64,000 bases of DNA from Mycobacterium decipiens. Its GTDB lineage: Bacteria; Actinomycetota; Actinomycetes; Mycobacteriales; Mycobacteriaceae. The stretch spans positions 620,001 to 684,000 of the forward strand of contig NZ_OY970459.1 in assembly GCF_963853665.1 (NCBI RefSeq), written 5' to 3'. The notes under the pieces were generated by a model. That model was given only the letters and a program-made list of their open reading frames with translations. It searched no databases and had not been told where the DNA came from. The translations under genes were made by a program, and so were the position numbers. Positions 19,597 through 29,087 of this stretch are shown in pieces (positions within the stretch are counted from its first letter, which is position 1; each line of letters begins with the position of its first letter).

Positions 19597-22500
19597 TCAC
19601 CGTCGGGAATATGTCGACGAGGACCGATGCCCTGGCCGATCCCTTAGTTTCGTCGGTTGCTTTGCTGCTGACGGTGCCGTTGTTGGAGCTTTATGCCGTG
19701 CTGTGGCGCGTTGGCGTCGTCGAGGTTCGGGGGACTGACCACGGGAGGCGTCGCCGGAAAGCGCATCGGTCTCAGGTGGTTGAGGGTTTGCCGGGTCCGA
19801 TTTGTCCCGATCCGTCAGCACACGGTTCAGAATGGCCACTGCGACGGTCGCAGCAGTCGCGGCTCCTATCGCCTGCGCCCAGCCGAGTGGGTCCAGGGGG
19901 GTGCAGCCGAGCAACTGGCTGACGACGGGGATGCTGATCAGGGTCGCCAATGCGGCGAGCGACCCCAGCGCGGTGAGCACAACCAGCCACGCATGCGAGT
20001 CCACCAGGGTTTGGCCCAGCTGAGCAGCGACCAGCGCCACCAGCGCCACGGTGGACGCGCGGCGCGGTAAGCCAGTGACCCCGGCCATCGCCCAGGCCAC
20101 CGTTGCCGCCGCCGCGGTGGTCGCCCCGCGGATGCCGACAGCACGCCACAGTTCGCGCTGATCCGGGCCACGGGTCGGTTGCTTTTCCGGGTCGCTCGGC
20201 TTGCTGACCGCCAGCGCCGCCGCGGGCAGTGCGTCGGTCAGCATGTTTACCAGCAGCAGTTGGCGGGTGTTCAACGGCGAGGTCCCGGTGATTGCGCTGC
20301 CGATGATGGCGAAGGCCACCTCGCCCGCGTTGCCGCCAAGTAGCACCGACACCGCCGCCTGCACCCGCTGCCAAAGCTGGCGTCCCTCCAGGATTGCGGG
20401 CAGCAGTGACTCGATCCGGCCGTCGACCAACACCACGTCGGCCGCGACCCGGGCCGGGTCGCTGCCGTGAGCGACGACACCGATTCCGACGGTGGCGGCC
20501 CGGATCGCAGCGGCGTCGTTGGAACCGTCGCCGACCATCGCGCACACCCGGCCGACGTGTTCCAGGGTCTGCACGATCTGCACCTTGTTCTCCGGTGTCA
20601 TCCGGGCGAAGATCACCCGCTCGACCACCGCCCGCTCCTGGTCCTTGCGCGACAGGGCATCCCACTCGGCACCGCTGATGATCTGCTCGGGGCCCACCTC
20701 CATGCCGAGCTCCTCGGCGATGGCCGCGGCGGTAATCGGATGGTCGCCGGTGATCAGCCGGATGTCCAAATCGTGCTCGCGCAGGTCGGCGAGCAGGGCT
20801 GCCGCTTGCGCGCGGGGGGTGTCGGATAGCCCAAGGAACCCCACCAAACTCAACCCGTCGCGGCACAATTTCGCAATGTCGTCGGGCTCGTCCACGACGG
20901 ATTGTGCCTGTGGTGCGGTCAGCCGGCGCTGCGCCACCGCGATCACCCGCAACCCGCGGGCGGCCAGGTCAGCGACCGCGTCGTCCATGCTCGTGCCGAT
21001 GCCTTCGCAGGCCGCCAGCACCACCTCGGGCGCGCCTTTGACGGTCAGCTCGGTGCCGGACACCGAGGCTGAGAAGGACCTACCGGAGCGGAACGGAAGG
21101 TGGGCGGCGGCTTCCGCGGCACCGGAGCCCGGACCATAGGCGCTGCCGGCGGATGCCGCCGCAGCTGCTTCGACGATGGCGACGTCGGTGGCGTGCACCT
21201 GCGGGCCGTTCGATGCCGGCGCGGCGTGCGTCGCACAGCGCAGCACTTCCTCGCTCGAGTAACCCGCCGCCGGCTGGACCTTCGCCACCCGCAACCGGTT
21301 CTCGCTGAGTGTTCCGGTCTTGTCGAAGCAGATGACGTCGACCCGGCCGAGCGCCTCGACCGAACGCGGAATGCGGACCAGCGCACCGAACTGACTCAGC
21401 CGTCGCGCGGACGCCTGCTGGGCCAGCGTCGCCACCAGCGGCATCCCTTCCGGCACCGCGGCCACCGTGACTGCGATGCCGCTGGCGACCGCTTGGCGTA
21501 GGCCCCGGCGGCGCAACAGCCCAAGCCCCGCGACCAGTGCGCCGCCGGTAATGCTGACCGGCCAGGCCTGGTTGGTGAGCCGACTCAGCTGGTGTTGCAG
21601 GCCAACATTGGACAGGTCAGCGGACACGAGCTCGGCCGCACGGCGCTCCTGGGTGTCGTGACCAACAGCGGTCACCATCGCGACCGCGGTCCCGGACACG
21701 ACCGTCGTTCCCGCGTAGAGCATGCACCGGCGTTCGGCCACGTCGGCGCCGGGAGTGGCTTCGACTTGCTTGGCCACCGACAGTGACTCACCGGTGAGCG
21801 CGGACTCGTCGACCTCCACGTCGACCTCCTCGATCACCCGGGCGTCGGCGGGCACAACCTCGTGAGTCCGCACCTCGATGATGTCGCCCGGGCGCAGCTC
21901 CTCTGCGCGGATATCGATGTATACCGGCTGATCGTCGGCGCCGTTGCACACCTTCCTGGCGGGCGGAATCTGCTGAGCTAACAAGCGGTTCAGCCGGCTC
22001 TCGGCACGCAGCCGCTGGCTGGCGGCGAGGATGGAGTTTCCGGTCAACACCGAACCGACCATCACCGCGTCCACCGGCGACCCCAACACCGCGCTCGCCA
22101 TTGCCCCAAGCGCCAGCATGGGCGTCAACGGGTCCGACAACTCCGCACGCACGGCCTTGGCCAGCTGCCAAACCGCGTTCAAGGGTGCTTCGGTCAGTTG
22201 CGCGCCGCGCTTTGCCGTGTGTAGGCCACCGGCCAGCGCACGTGCTGGGAACGCCGACTGCGGTGGCTTCGCCGCTGCCTGTCCATCCGGCGACGGCAAC
22301 GCCTTGCGGACTTGCTCGACCGACATCGCGTGCCACTCATGAGTGGCTGCCGGTCGCGGCGCTTGTGCGCCGACGACCTTGCGCGCCAGCAGGTACCCCG
22401 AGAGCATTCCGGCCGCGGCGCCGGTGGTCACCGGTCCGGGACCGAGGCCGCGGACCCCGGGCAGCATCAACAGGGCGCCCAAAGCTGATGCACCACCAGA

Positions 22501-24225
22501 AATTTCGTTACCGCGCTGGCGTGCCGCTCTGGCCGCCGGAATCGCATGCAGCACCCGCCAGGCGGCCCCAAGATCGGGCAACAGGACATCTGCGTACCAG
22601 GGCGGTGCGCCGGCTCCGGGCCGCGGCATCACACCGAGTGCCACGTTGGCAAACGAAAGTGCTTGCGCCCCAACCGATGACAACACCGCTACCGTGCGCC
22701 CCGCCTCGCGCAGATCGGCCACCGTACGGGCCAGGGCCTCGTCGATGGACCCGTTAGCACCGTCTTCCCCGGGCCGTACGTCGTCGAACACCGGTCGCAA
22801 CTCACCCAGTGAGTCGAGATCGACCGAAACCAGATCCGCCCCGGTGCGGTGTGCCTCAGCGACCACGGCGGAAGCCATCGGATCGTGCGCGGGACGCAAG
22901 AGTGCCTCGACTTCGGAATCAGGATCGCTGGCTGAGACGCCGGGCACCGGGTGCCAGCCGGGGCCCAGGCCGTTCTTCTCCAGCATGAGGTGCGCTCGGT
23001 TCCACACCGCGGACAGCTCGTCCTCGCCGCAGCCGCGGATGCGCGCCACGCGCAAGCTGTCGGTGCACAGCACTCGGGGATCGATGACGATCGCGTCGAC
23101 CCGATCCAACCGGCGCAGACCGTCCGGCCGCAGCGGCAACACCGCGTGTTGTTCGGCCAAGCCTTGACCGAGCGCCGCGGCGAATGCCTCGGGCGTGGTC
23201 CGGCTGGCCTTGGGGGTCGCCACCAGTGTCGCGGTCGCGGCCGTGTCCACGTCGCGGGTCCCGGCACCGACCAGCCCCGCGCTAAGCGCTTGGACGAGCG
23301 CGAAACGACCGGCGTTGCGATCGACTGGATGCGCCGTCGGCGCGGGCTGTGACCAAGGGGAATGACGCTGGCTGGCCGGTTGGTCCGCGTGTGGTGCCAG
23401 GTGCGGTTCATGCCGGCGCCAGGCACTCGCCTCGGCGCGGCATTCCGCGGCCTTCAGGGACTCCATCGTCAGATCCACCGCCAATGCCGCCGGCGACTGC
23501 GTGACGGTGTGTGCGGCTGCCATTGCCAGCTCGAGGACGGTGTCCGTCGCCACCTTGCCTATTCGATCCTCGAGCAGGCGGCGCAGCCAGGGCTGGTAGT
23601 CCACGGCTGCCACGGCTGCCTCGAAACCGAGCGGAAACCGGGGCCACCGCAGCGCCCGGCCGGCGAGCGCCAAGCCCAGCCCGGCCGCGTTGGCGGCTAC
23701 GGTGGCAGCTCTGATCGCCAGCACCACGCCGTCGCCCGGCAGACTTCCCGGCTGATCGGTGTCTTGGCTTGGGCGGTAACGGTCTTCGGCTTGTTCGGCG
23801 TCATCGACAACACGGCAAAGCTCACCCAGCGATATGCCGGCATCGTCGATGTCGACGACGACTCGGGATAGCGGGTAGTTCAGGCTCGCCGAGGTGACAC
23901 CGGGGTGGGCTTGGACCGCGTCGAGCACGACTCGTCCGAGTTCATCGCCGCCCACACTGTCAAGGCCGCGCACCTCGATCCAGGCGCGACGCTCGCCACG
24001 CCAACAATTCCGGCTGAGTGTCTCGCGGGAAAGCTCACCAGAAAGTGCCTTGGCTCCTTCGCGCAGCGGGATGGTGGCAACCTTCATTCCCGTCTCGACA
24101 CCGGCCTTGGCGGCCGAGCCCGCGGTCTTGGCCAGGATCACCGAGACAGCTGTCGCGGTGGTGATCGACGCGTCGGTCAGGGTGGCGGTCGCCCGCAAGC
24201 CCGTCGCGACAGCACGCAACGGCAT
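19597..24225 (-). CDS. ctpH: CtpH, large P-type cation-transporting ATPase
   Basis: An exceptionally long P-type ATPase of 1542 residues from ATG 24225 (1552 from TTG 24255; the ATG is preferred). The C-terminal half carries all working motifs: TGES, phosphorylation loop CFDKTGTLSEN (Asp codon 21322-21324, about D968) and VGDGSNDAAA. The N-terminal half starts with a HMA-like fold lacking the CxxC pair and continues as a second, degenerate ATPase unit, with IDPRVLCTDSLRVA where DKTGT should be. P2-type motifs suggest a cation such as Ca or Mg, but specificity cannot be read from the sequence. Flanked by two small DWP membrane proteins. Confidence 0.93.
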   Translation of the reverse strand: MPLRAVATGLRATATLTDASITTATAVSVILAKTAGSAAKAGVETGMKVATIPLREGAKALSGELSRETLSRNCWRGERRAWIEVRGLDSVGGDELGRVVLDAVQAHPGVTSASLNYPLSRVVVDIDDAGISLGELCRVVDDAEQAEDRYRPSQDTDQPGSLPGDGVVLAIRAATVAANAAGLGLALAGRALRWPRFPLGFEAAVAAVDYQPWLRRLLEDRIGKVATDTVLELAMAAAHTVTQSPAALAVDLTMESLKAAECRAEASAWRRHEPHLAPHADQPASQRHSPWSQPAPTAHPVDRNAGRFALVQALSAGLVGAGTRDVDTAATATLVATPKASRTTPEAFAAALGQGLAEQHAVLPLRPDGLRRLDRVDAIVIDPRVLCTDSLRVARIRGCGEDELSAVWNRAHLMLEKNGLGPGWHPVPGVSASDPDSEVEALLRPAHDPMASAVVAEAHRTGADLVSVDLDSLGELRPVFDDVRPGEDGANGSIDEALARTVADLREAGRTVAVLSSVGAQALSFANVALGVMPRPGAGAPPWYADVLLPDLGAAWRVLHAIPAARAARQRGNEISGGASALGALLMLPGVRGLGPGPVTTGAAAGMLSGYLLARKVVGAQAPRPAATHEWHAMSVEQVRKALPSPDGQAAAKPPQSAFPARALAGGLHTAKRGAQLTEAPLNAVWQLAKAVRAELSDPLTPMLALGAMASAVLGSPVDAVMVGSVLTGNSILAASQRLRAESRLNRLLAQQIPPARKVCNGADDQPVYIDIRAEELRPGDIIEVRTHEVVPADARVIEEVDVEVDESALTGESLSVAKQVEATPGADVAERRCMLYAGTTVVSGTAVAMVTAVGHDTQERRAAELVSADLSNVGLQHQLSRLTNQAWPVSITGGALVAGLGLLRRRGLRQAVASGIAVTVAAVPEGMPLVATLAQQASARRLSQFGALVRIPRSVEALGRVDVICFDKTGTLSENRLRVAKVQPAAGYSSEEVLRCATHAAPASNGPQVHATDVAIVEAAAAASAGSAYGPGSGAAEAAAHLPFRSGRSFSASVSGTELTVKGAPEVVLAACEGIGTSMDDAVADLAARGLRVIAVAQRRLTAPQAQSVVDEPDDIAKLCRDGLSLVGFLGLSDTPRAQAAALLADLREHDLDIRLITGDHPITAAAIAEELGMEVGPEQIISGAEWDALSRKDQERAVVERVIFARMTPENKVQIVQTLEHVGRVCAMVGDGSNDAAAIRAATVGIGVVAHGSDPARVAADVVLVDGRIESLLPAILEGRQLWQRVQAAVSVLLGGNAGEVAFAIIGSAITGTSPLNTRQLLLVNMLTDALPAAALAVSKPSDPEKQPTRGPDQRELWRAVGIRGATTAAAATVAWAMAGVTGLPRRASTVALVALVAAQLGQTLVDSHAWLVVLTALGSLAALATLISIPVVSQLLGCTPLDPLGWAQAIGAATAATVAVAILNRVLTDRDKSDPANPQPPETDALSGDASRGQSPEPRRRQRATARHKAPTTAPSAAKQPTKLRDRPGHRSSSTYSRR

Positions 24226-24275
24226 AGCCCGTCCAATGGATGTAGCAATGCTCAAGAGTTGCTCAACGCCGCCGA

Positions 24276-24722
24276 CTAGTTGGTGCTACGCAGCTCAGTG
24301 GTGCCCGTCCGGCGGCTGCCCGTCTTCTTGGCCGTTGTCTTGCTGGCGGACTTTTGTGGCGCTTCCTTTTCTGGTGCGGGCTTGTTGGGTACCGGTGCAA
24401 GTTTCGCCTTCACCGGTGGTGCGGCCACCTCGGGGCTGCGGTTCATCTTCCGCAATAGCAATGCTCCGCCGCCCACTGCCACCAGGATCGGCCAATCGAC
24501 GAGGCCGGCGACACCAACCGCGCCGATGGCCAACGCGGCTGCCGCTGTCGACTTGCTGCCGCTGCTGAGTCCCTTCTGAATGCCTTTGGCGGCTCCGGTC
24601 ACGCCTCCGACAACGCCGCTCACGGCGGCGCCGCCTACCGCGCCGGCGGCCGCCGTGGTCGCCGTAGCTGTGCGACTCACCGTTCGACCAACGCTGCGGA
24701 CTGTCCCGCCCACGACACCCAT
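24276..24722 (-). CDS. Small membrane protein upstream of ctpH (Rv0426c homologue)
   Basis: A 148-residue protein. ATG at 24722 with GGGAG upstream is preferred over the start at 24755, which would add a charged tail. The N-terminal 60 residues are Gly/Ala/Val-rich (GGAAVSGVVGGVTGAA), then a hydrophobic hairpin built around GLVDWPILVAVGGG. The C-terminus is a long Lys/Pro/Ala-rich tail that looks unstructured and could bind nucleic acid or phospholipid. It precedes ctpH by about 50 bases. Function unknown. Confidence 0.82.
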   Translation of the reverse strand: MGVVGGTVRSVGRTVSRTATATTAAAGAVGGAAVSGVVGGVTGAAKGIQKGLSSGSKSTAAAALAIGAVGVAGLVDWPILVAVGGGALLLRKMNRSPEVAAPPVKAKLAPVPNKPAPEKEAPQKSASKTTAKKTGSRRTGTTELRSTN

Positions 24723-24896
24723 GATTACTCCCTGGCCAAATTGCTTTCGTTTCAAAACGGTTTAACTACAGTTCTACACCCGTTAACCCGCCATTGTATT
24801 CGCAGCACTGATGACTAGAAATGCAAGCCTGCCATGCCGCCATCACTGAGACAACGCGGAACTTGTGTGCGAAGTGCAACCAAGGCCATTGGCTGC

Positions 24897-25718
24897 TTAC
24901 CCGGCGTTCAGGTCGACGAGCACCGGAGCGTGATCGCTGGGTGCTTTGCCCTTGCGCTCCTCGCGCACGATCTGGGCGTCGATCACCCGGGCGGCCAATG
25001 CCGGCGAGGCGAGGATGAAGTCGATGCGCATGCCCTGCTTCTTCGGGAACCGCAGCTGCGTGTAATCCCAGTAGGTGTAGACCCCGGGGCCCGGGGTGAA
25101 AGGCCGTACCACGTCCGTGAATTGCGCGTCGACAAAGGCGTTGAATGCCCTGCGTTCCGGTTCGGAAACGTGCGTGCAGCCGGCGAAGAATTCGGTGCTC
25201 CAAACGTCGTCATCGGTGGGGGCGATGTTCCAGTCGCCGACCAGTGCGATCGGAGCCGCAGGATCGTTGCGCAGCCAGCCGCTTGCCGTGTCACGCAGCG
25301 CGGCGAGCCAATCCAGTTTGTAGGAGTAATGGGGATCGTCCAGGGCGCGACCGTTGGGCACGTAGAGGCTAAAGATCCGGACGCCGCCGCAGGTGGCGCC
25401 TAGAGCGCGGGCCTCGGCGGTGGCGGCCACCTCCGGCTTGCGGCTCCAGCTGGGTTGGCCGTCGAACCCAACCTGCACGTCATCGAGACCGACGCGGGAC
25501 GCGATCGCCACGCCGTTCCACTGATCGAAGCCGACGTGTGCGACTTCGTAGCCAAGTTCGAACAGTGGCAATGCGGGGAACTGGCTGTCCGAGCACTTGG
25601 TCTCCTGCATGGCCAGCACGTCGACATCGGCGCGCGCAAGCCAATCAAGGACGCGGTCCAAGCGGGTGCGAATCGAATTCACATTCCAGGTGGCCAGCCG
25701 CAGGGTGCCGTCGGGCAT
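24897..25718 (-). CDS. xthA: XthA, exodeoxyribonuclease III
   Basis: AP endonuclease/3'-exonuclease of base-excision repair (Rv0427c homologue). The 273-residue EEP-fold protein shows ATWNVNSIR, QETKCSD with the metal-binding Glu, catalytic GDWNIAPTD and the C-terminal SDHAPV with the catalytic His. ATG at 25718 lies 3 bases past the stop of the upstream GNAT gene; a longer M. tuberculosis-like N-terminus would need a non-ATG start inside that gene. Its 3' neighbours toward ctpH are separated by about 170 bases. Confidence 0.94.
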   Translation of the reverse strand: MPDGTLRLATWNVNSIRTRLDRVLDWLARADVDVLAMQETKCSDSQFPALPLFELGYEVAHVGFDQWNGVAIASRVGLDDVQVGFDGQPSWSRKPEVAATAEARALGATCGGVRIFSLYVPNGRALDDPHYSYKLDWLAALRDTASGWLRNDPAAPIALVGDWNIAPTDDDVWSTEFFAGCTHVSEPERRAFNAFVDAQFTDVVRPFTPGPGVYTYWDYTQLRFPKKQGMRIDFILASPALAARVIDAQIVREERKGKAPSDHAPVLVDLNAG

Positions 25719-25720
25719 GG

Positions 25721-26629
25721 CTAGAAGGTATCCGAGGTGGCCGAGCTGGCCGGGAGGTAGCGGCAGCGATGGTGTAGCCGGAAGCCCAAGGTTTCGGCAA
25801 GGGTGGCCGTGGCGGTGTCGTGCACGCGCACGTAGCCGCGGGTCGCGCCGCAGCCCGCGCCCCAACCCAACAGCGCTTCCCACAGCCGGCGGCATGCCGA
25901 GCCGGCCGCGTGTTGGTGGTCCGCGGCACGCATCGCCGACAGACCCACCCACCGGGTGCCGTCCGGAGCATCGGTCACCGCCGCGCGGGTGACCGCCACG
26001 CCCGGGTAGCTGCCGAATGCCAGCTCGCCGTCGAGGACGGCGGTCAGCTCGTCGAGGGGTACGTGCTTGCGGTAGAGCTGTCGCCAGGTGTCGTCGGGGT
26101 GGGCCAGCAACGTGATGGACTGGTCGGATTCACCGGTGGACACGTCGCGCACCAGTACCCGCTCGAGGCGTTCCCCGGCCAGTCCGGGCGGCAGTGGCAG
26201 CAACCGGTCCGGGACGGCCAGCCATGGCGGCAGGTCGCGGCCCGCATACCATGCGACGATTTCACCGATGGTGCTCCTATGGGCCGAAATATCCAGCGGC
26301 ACTGCTGAATTGGCGGCCAATATGGTCCCGCGCCCGGCTCGCACCAGCCAGCCGTGCAACCAGGTTCGTTCAACGCCGGGCCAGGCCGCCGCAGCGGCGT
26401 GCTCGAGTCCCCGGATCGCCGCGGTGCGTACCGGCGCGTCGGTCAGTACCCGCAGGGCGACCACGTCGACGGGGGAGAACTCGACGATCGTGCCCGTCTT
26501 CGTCTGGACCCGTACCGTCGGGTCGACGGCCAGCAGCCGCCCGACCGCGTCGGTCAGCGGCGGCACCGATCCAGCGGGGCGGCGGTAGCGAACCGTTACT
26601 CGCGTCCCGAGCTCCGGCCACGAGGCCAT
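25721..26629 (-). CDS. GNAT-family acetyltransferase (Rv0428c homologue)
   Basis: A 302-residue protein of two parts: an N-terminal beta-barrel-like module (about 1-60, GTRVTVRYRR) and a C-terminal GNAT fold ending in the coenzyme-A loop region around GAGCGATRGYVRVHDTA. ATG at 26629 overlaps the def stop by one base (TGATG) and gives the recalled M. tuberculosis length. Its coupling with peptide deformylase suggests N-terminal protein processing, but substrate specificity is unknown. Confidence 0.87.
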   Translation of the reverse strand: MASWPELGTRVTVRYRRPAGSVPPLTDAVGRLLAVDPTVRVQTKTGTIVEFSPVDVVALRVLTDAPVRTAAIRGLEHAAAAAWPGVERTWLHGWLVRAGRGTILAANSAVPLDISAHRSTIGEIVAWYAGRDLPPWLAVPDRLLPLPPGLAGERLERVLVRDVSTGESDQSITLLAHPDDTWRQLYRKHVPLDELTAVLDGELAFGSYPGVAVTRAAVTDAPDGTRWVGLSAMRAADHQHAAGSACRRLWEALLGWGAGCGATRGYVRVHDTATATLAETLGFRLHHRCRYLPASSATSDTF

Positions 26630-27222
26630 CAGTGACCGAACGGGTCGGGACCCGCGCCGGGCAACCACGACAATCCGGGAACGCCCCAGCCGTGTGACTT
26701 GACGGCCCGTTTGGCGCTGCGCGCGTGCCGGCCGATCAGGTGATCCAGGTACAGAAGTCCATCCAGGTGCCCGGTCTCGTGCTGCAGCATCCGCGCGAAC
26801 AGGCCGGTGCCCTCGATAGCGACCGAACTGCCATCGGCATCGAGTCCGGTGACCCGTGCCCATTTGGCACGCCCGGTGGGAAATGACTCGCCGGGGACCG
26901 ACAGGCAACCCTCGTCGTCGGTGTCCGGGTCGGGCATGGTCTCGGGGATCTCGGAGGTCTCCAGTACCGGATTGATGACCACACCGCGGCGGCGAGCGGC
27001 CGATCCGCGGTCCTCGACACAGTCGTAGACGAAGAGCCGCATTCCGTACCCGATCTGATTGGCGGCGAGGCCGACCCCGTTAGCGGCGTCCATGGTGGCG
27101 TACATGGTGGCGATCAACTCGGCGAGATTCGCCGGTAGTGAACCGTCGGCGGCGACCGGCACCGGGGTCGTCGCGGTGTGCAAGACGGGATCGCCAACGA
27201 TGCGGATGGGTAGGACTGCCAT
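26629..27222 (-). CDS. def: Def, peptide deformylase
   Basis: Removes the formyl group from the N-terminal methionine of new proteins. The 197-residue protein has all three signatures: [18 protein letters not shown] (metal-binding Cys) and QHETGHLDG (HExxH with two His ligands). It is transcribed with the GNAT gene and xthA. ATG at 27222. Confidence 0.97.
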   Translation of the reverse strand: MAVLPIRIVGDPVLHTATTPVPVAADGSLPANLAELIATMYATMDAANGVGLAANQIGYGMRLFVYDCVEDRGSAARRRGVVINPVLETSEIPETMPDPDTDDEGCLSVPGESFPTGRAKWARVTGLDADGSSVAIEGTGLFARMLQHETGHLDGLLYLDHLIGRHARSAKRAVKSHGWGVPGLSWLPGAGPDPFGH

Positions 27223-27237
27223 GGTCGGCTAGCTTAG

Positions 27238-27342
27238 GCGCGGCGACGATGCCCGCCGCAGCGCGGCGGGGGGAGGAGGCGGGCAGTCGGGTTTAGCGCG
27301 GCGACGATGCCCGCCGCAGCGCGGCGGGGGGAGGAGGCGGGC
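27238..27342. repeat. Tandem 47-base repeat pair upstream of def
   Basis: Two near-identical 47-base copies (27238-27284 and 27296-27342, period 58) begin GCGCGGCGACGATGCCCGCC and contain the dyad CCCGCCGC-AGC-GCGGCGGG followed by GGAGGAGGCGGGC. The composition resembles interspersed mycobacterial intergenic repeats of the MIRU kind. It lies between divergent def and the DUF3263 gene and is a plausible variable-copy locus. Confidence 0.7.
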
Positions 27343-27497
27343 CAGGGGCTGTCCAATCCAAGCAGTCGGCCGACTCGCGGGTCTGCGTTACCGCCCACGA
27401 GTTCCGGGCGTGGTTCAATATTCGCCGAAAGATGCGCCTACGTGGTCACGTCAACGAACACATTGAGAATCGCCGGAAGGGTCCAGGGAAAAGCGAT

Positions 27498-27806
27498 ATG
27501 GACAGCGCCATGGCGCGGGCAATTCAATCGGGGGACGACTCTGAGATCGCCGATGGGCTCACCCGTCGCGAGCACGACATCCTGGCGTTCGAACGTCAGT
27601 GGTGGAAGTTTGCCGGTGTCAAGGAAGAAGCCATCAAAGAGCTGTTCTCGATGTCGGCGACGCGTTACTACCAAGTGCTCAATGCGCTGGTCGATCGGCC
27701 CGAGGCGCTGGCCGCCGACCCGATGCTGGTGAAGCGGTTGCGACGGTTGCGCGCCAGTCGGCAGAAGGCGCGCGCTGCGCGACGCCTTGGCTTCGAGGTG
27801 ACCTGA
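27498..27806 (+). CDS. DUF3263 family protein (Rv0430 homologue)
   Basis: A 102-residue, basic, helical protein: ILAFERQWWKFAGVKEEAIK, then (SATRYYQVLNALVDRP) resembling an HTH, and a lysine/arginine-rich tail (KRLRRLRASRQKARAARR). ATG at 27498 matches the M. tuberculosis length. The HTH-like helix pair suggests nucleic-acid binding. It is 52 bases upstream of the virR gene and probably co-transcribed with it. Function unproven. Confidence 0.88.
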   Translation: MDSAMARAIQSGDDSEIADGLTRREHDILAFERQWWKFAGVKEEAIKELFSMSATRYYQVLNALVDRPEALAADPMLVKRLRRLRASRQKARAARRLGFEVT

Positions 27807-27858
27807 CGCCGTCCCTGCTTTTGCGGGTTACGGCCCGCGGCTGGTTACAGTGGGCTCG

Positions 27859-28332
27859 ATGAATGAGCGCGTACCCGACTCTTCGGGGCTTCCCCTGCGG
27901 GCGATGGTGATGGTGCTGTTGTTCCTCGGCGTCATCTTCCTGCTGCTCGGCTGGCAGGCACTGGGTTCGTCCGGGAAATCCGATGACGACTCGTCACCGG
28001 TTTCCACCATGACCACCAGCGCGACGGCGCCGACTTCGACCAGCGCCAAGCCCGCGGTGACCCGGGCCGAGGTGCGCGTATACAACATCTCCGGCACCGA
28101 AGGCGCCGCCGCGCGGACTGCAGATCAGCTCAAGGCGGCCGGTTTCACGATCACCGATGTCGGGAATCTCACGTTGCCCGACGTCTCGATGACAACGGTG
28201 TACTACTCCGACGCCGAAGGTGAGCGGGCAACCGCGGACGAGGTGGGCCAAAAGCTGGGAGCAGCGGTAGAGCGGCGAATTCCAGAGCTCTCCGACCAGC
28301 CGCCCGGAGTCATCGTCGTAGTGACCGGCTGA
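27859..28332 (+). CDS. virR: VirR (LytR_C-domain envelope protein, Rv0431 homologue)
   Basis: A 157-residue protein anchored by one N-terminal membrane helix (about 15-36). A low-complexity Ser/Thr linker follows, then a LytR_C domain (VRVYNISGTEG...ITDVGNLTLPD). In M. tuberculosis Rv0431 controls release of membrane vesicles and acts with LCP-type cell-wall ligases. ATG at 27859 is preferred over GTG at 27850. It is followed 32 bases later by sodC. Confidence 0.88.
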   Translation: MNERVPDSSGLPLRAMVMVLLFLGVIFLLLGWQALGSSGKSDDDSSPVSTMTTSATAPTSTSAKPAVTRAEVRVYNISGTEGAAARTADQLKAAGFTITDVGNLTLPDVSMTTVYYSDAEGERATADEVGQKLGAAVERRIPELSDQPPGVIVVVTG

Positions 28333-28364
28333 CGCTGATTCGGAAGCCAGGCTAGGCTCTCGCT

Positions 28365-29087
28365 ATGCCAAAGCCCGCCGATCACCGCAATGTCGCAGCC
28401 GTCAGCATGTCCACACTGTCTGCCTTGTTTCTGGCCGCCTGTGGGACGCTGCTGAGTGCGTGCTCGTCGCCGCAACACGCGTCGACGGTTCCGGGTACTA
28501 CGCCGTCGATCTGGACCGGATCGCCTGCGCCGGCTGGACTCTCGGGCAACGAGGAGGAGTCGTCCGCCGCGCAGAGTTTGGCCGCTACCCTGAAGGCACC
28601 CGACGGCACGAAGGTGGCGACGGCCAAGTTCGAGTTCGCCAATGGTTACGCCACCGTGACGATCGCGACGACCGGAGTCGGTCAGCTCGCGCCCGGCTTC
28701 CATGGGGTGCACATCCACAAGGTCGGCAAGTGTGAGCCCAACTCGGTTGCCCCCACCGGTGGCGCGCCGGGCAACTTTCTGTCCGCCGGCGGCCACTACC
28801 ACGTGCCCGGGCACACGGGCACTCCCGCCAGTGGCGACCTGGCCTCACTGCAGGTACGGGGTGACGGTTCTGGGATGCTGGTGACCACCACGGACGCCTT
28901 CACCATGGACGACCTGTTGACCGGCGAGAAAACCGCGATCATCATTCACGCCGGCGCCGACAACTTCGCCAACATTCCACCGGAACGTTACGTCCAGCTC
29001 AACGGAACGCCGGGTCCCGACGAGACGACGATGACCACCGGCGACGCCGGCAAGCGGGTGGCGTGCGGTGTCATCGGTTCCGGCTAG
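28365..29087 (+). CDS. sodC: SodC, Cu/Zn-type superoxide dismutase lipoprotein
   Basis: Surface-anchored enzyme that dismutates extracellular superoxide. The 240-residue protein has a signal peptide ending in a lipobox at LLSAC (Cys33), a Pro/Ser linker, and the Cu,Zn-SOD fold with [21 protein letters not shown] and the final [10 protein letters not shown]. Structural work on the M. tuberculosis enzyme reports no zinc at the usual site, so the zinc may be absent here too. Length is normal. Confidence 0.95.
   Translation: MPKPADHRNVAAVSMSTLSALFLAACGTLLSACSSPQHASTVPGTTPSIWTGSPAPAGLSGNEEESSAAQSLAATLKAPDGTKVATAKFEFANGYATVTIATTGVGQLAPGFHGVHIHKVGKCEPNSVAPTGGAPGNFLSAGGHYHVPGHTGTPASGDLASLQVRGDGSGMLVTTTDAFTMDDLLTGEKTAIIIHAGADNFANIPPERYVQLNGTPGPDETTMTTGDAGKRVACGVIGSG

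Noticed and set aside
22343..23167. 274-residue plus-strand frame inside ctpH
   Set aside because: Antisense to the CtpH coding sequence; composition is typical of high-GC shadow frames.
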